From: Enterococcus florum
Lineage (GTDB): Bacteria; Bacillota; Bacilli; Lactobacillales; Enterococcaceae
DNA: 64,000 bases
Direction of reading: 5' to 3'
NCBI RefSeq assembly: GCF_004309355.1
Contig: NZ_BJCC01000022.1
Location: 1 to 64,000 of the forward strand
Position 1 is the stretch's first letter. Each line of letters starts with the position of its first letter. Positions 63,203 to 64,000 of this stretch are shown here, piece after piece. Made by a program: the position numbers and the translations under genes. The notes under the pieces are model-generated. The model worked only from the letters and a program-made list of their open reading frames with translations, did not search any database and was not told the DNA's origin.

Positions 63203-64000
63203 ATGCAAATAGGATTAGTTTCAGCTATTTTAGATCAAAGCGACTTCTTTGAAATGATCGATATTGTTGCTGAGAATGGATTGGATTGCGTGGAAGTTGC
63301 TTGCTGGCCTGCAGGAAAAGCAGAGCGTCGTTATGCAGGTGTTTCACACATTGATACAGAAAATTTAACAGAGAAACAAGCAGAACAATATAAAACTTAC
63401 GCCTCTGAGAAGAATGTTGCAATATCAGCTTTAGCATATTATCCCAATCCATTAGATGAAGATTTGACCAAACGTGAACAAGTAATTAACCATCTTTATT
63501 CTATTATCGATGCAGCAAGATTAATGAAGATTAATCTTGTGACAACTTTTATTGGAAGAATGCCATCGAAAACAGTTTCTGAGAACTTAAAAGAAATGGC
63601 AAAAGTATGGAAACCAATTGTTGCCTATGCTGAACAAAATGAAGTGAAAATTGCTATCGAAAACTGCCCGATGCTCTTTACAGAAGATGAGTGGCCGGGA
63701 GGACAGAATTTGATGACGACACCGGCGCTCTTCCGAAAGATTTTTGATATTTTGGATAGTGACTATATCGGGTTGAATTTTGATCCATCCCATTTTGTAT
63801 GGCAACAGATGGACTATATTGCACCGATTTATGAATTTAAAGACAAGCTTTTCCATGTTCATTACAAAGATATCAAACTTTATTGGAATAAATTACAAGA
63901 AGTTGGAATTATGGCAACCCCTCTAGAATATATGTCACCTAAGTTACCAGGATTAGGCGATGTAGATTGGGGAAACTATGTCTCTGCTTTAACAGATATT
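63203..64000 (+). CDS. Sugar isomerase/epimerase-type TIM barrel, cut by window end
   Basis: AGGAGG at 63187-63192 precedes the ATG at 63203. The frame stays open for 266 codons to the edge. The protein shows an AP-endonuclease-2/xylose-isomerase-like fold with metal-site residues in AIENCPM, NFDPSHF and HVHYKD. It is most like sugar epimerases/isomerases. In the cluster it could convert the sugar released from the C-glycoside. It lies 14 bases after the second oxidoreductase, in the same operon. The C-terminus is not visible. Confidence 0.83.
   Translation, partial: MQIGLVSAILDQSDFFEMIDIVAENGLDCVEVACWPAGKAERRYAGVSHIDTENLTEKQAEQYKTYASEKNVAISALAYYPNPLDEDLTKREQVINHLYSIIDAARLMKINLVTTFIGRMPSKTVSENLKEMAKVWKPIVAYAEQNEVKIAIENCPMLFTEDEWPGGQNLMTTPALFRKIFDILDSDYIGLNFDPSHFVWQQMDYIAPIYEFKDKLFHVHYKDIKLYWNKLQEVGIMATPLEYMSPKLPGLGDVDWGNYVSALTDI

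Overview
This window looks like chromosomal accessory DNA of a low-GC Firmicute, most likely an Enterococcus or a close relative in the Lactobacillales. The assignment rests on AGGAGG ribosome sites, some TTG starts, CcpA-type cre sites, BglG/LicT antiterminators with RNA targets, LevR-type sigma-54 activators, mannose-family PTS permeases and DUF960 genes. It is an inference from gene content; no rRNA, tRNA or housekeeping marker is present. I see no tRNA, rRNA, CRISPR array, complete insertion sequence or phage module.

Layout. (1) 1-4.9 kb: remains of a peptide natural-product (RiPP) cassette: an exporter ABC protein, an XRE regulator on the other strand, a radical SAM/SPASM peptide maturase, and a truncated companion protein. 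No convincing precursor peptide is visible. (2) 4.9-7.5 kb: a decaying minus-strand operon (frameshifted TetR, YueI-like protein, frameshifted acyltransferase) next to an intact MerR regulator. (3) 7.7-16.8 kb: two tandem beta-glucoside modules, each with promoter, RNA antiterminator/terminator, LicT-like protein and PTS EIIBCA. The first adds a GH1 6-phospho-beta-glucosidase and an odd histidine-phosphatase lipoprotein; the second adds a NagB/YieK-like protein. (4) 16.9-18.4 kb: gene debris (DUF960, RelE and response-regulator fragments) and an intact RelB/RelE pair. (5) 18.5-28.8 kb: a polyol locus with a divergent SorC regulator, class II aldolase, triose-phosphate-isomerase homologue, YjbQ, an orphan EIIA, a Rossmann/SAF oxidoreductase, GutM, a glucitol-type PTS and two more SorC regulators. 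Decayed xfp and ndk fragments lie in the middle. (6) 28.9-30.8 kb: an intact DUF960 gene and a ruined GH36 alpha-galactosidase.

(7) 30.9-54.4 kb: a uronate/glycan utilisation island. kduI-kduD, a LevR-type activator, a HAD phosphatase, a mannose-family PTS (IIB-IIC-IID and a separate IIA), a DUF2264 protein, a GH88 unsaturated glucuronyl hydrolase, GH36, a beta-sandwich protein, GH43, KDPG aldolase, KDG kinase, a second LevR-type activator, a second IIB-IIC-IID and an esterase. Four sigma-54 (-24/-12) promoters serve it and fall into two sequence classes. The logic is: import unsaturated oligosaccharides by PTS, release unsaturated uronate with GH88, and convert it through KduI, KduD, KDG kinase and KDPG aldolase to pyruvate and glyceraldehyde-3-phosphate.

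(8) 54.5-64 kb: a third, broken DUF960 copy and an acetyltransferase remnant. Then comes an AraC regulator fused to a GH39-like domain, a GPH-family sugar symporter with a near-perfect cre site, and a cluster of Gfo/Idh/MocA oxidoreductase, TIM-barrel protein, CGD-beta-like small protein, second oxidoreductase and a second TIM-barrel isomerase cut by the window edge. This last set matches the gene content of C-glycoside deglycosylation (DgpA/DgpB/DgpC, CGD-alpha/beta) systems. It is the strongest candidate here for an undescribed catabolic system.
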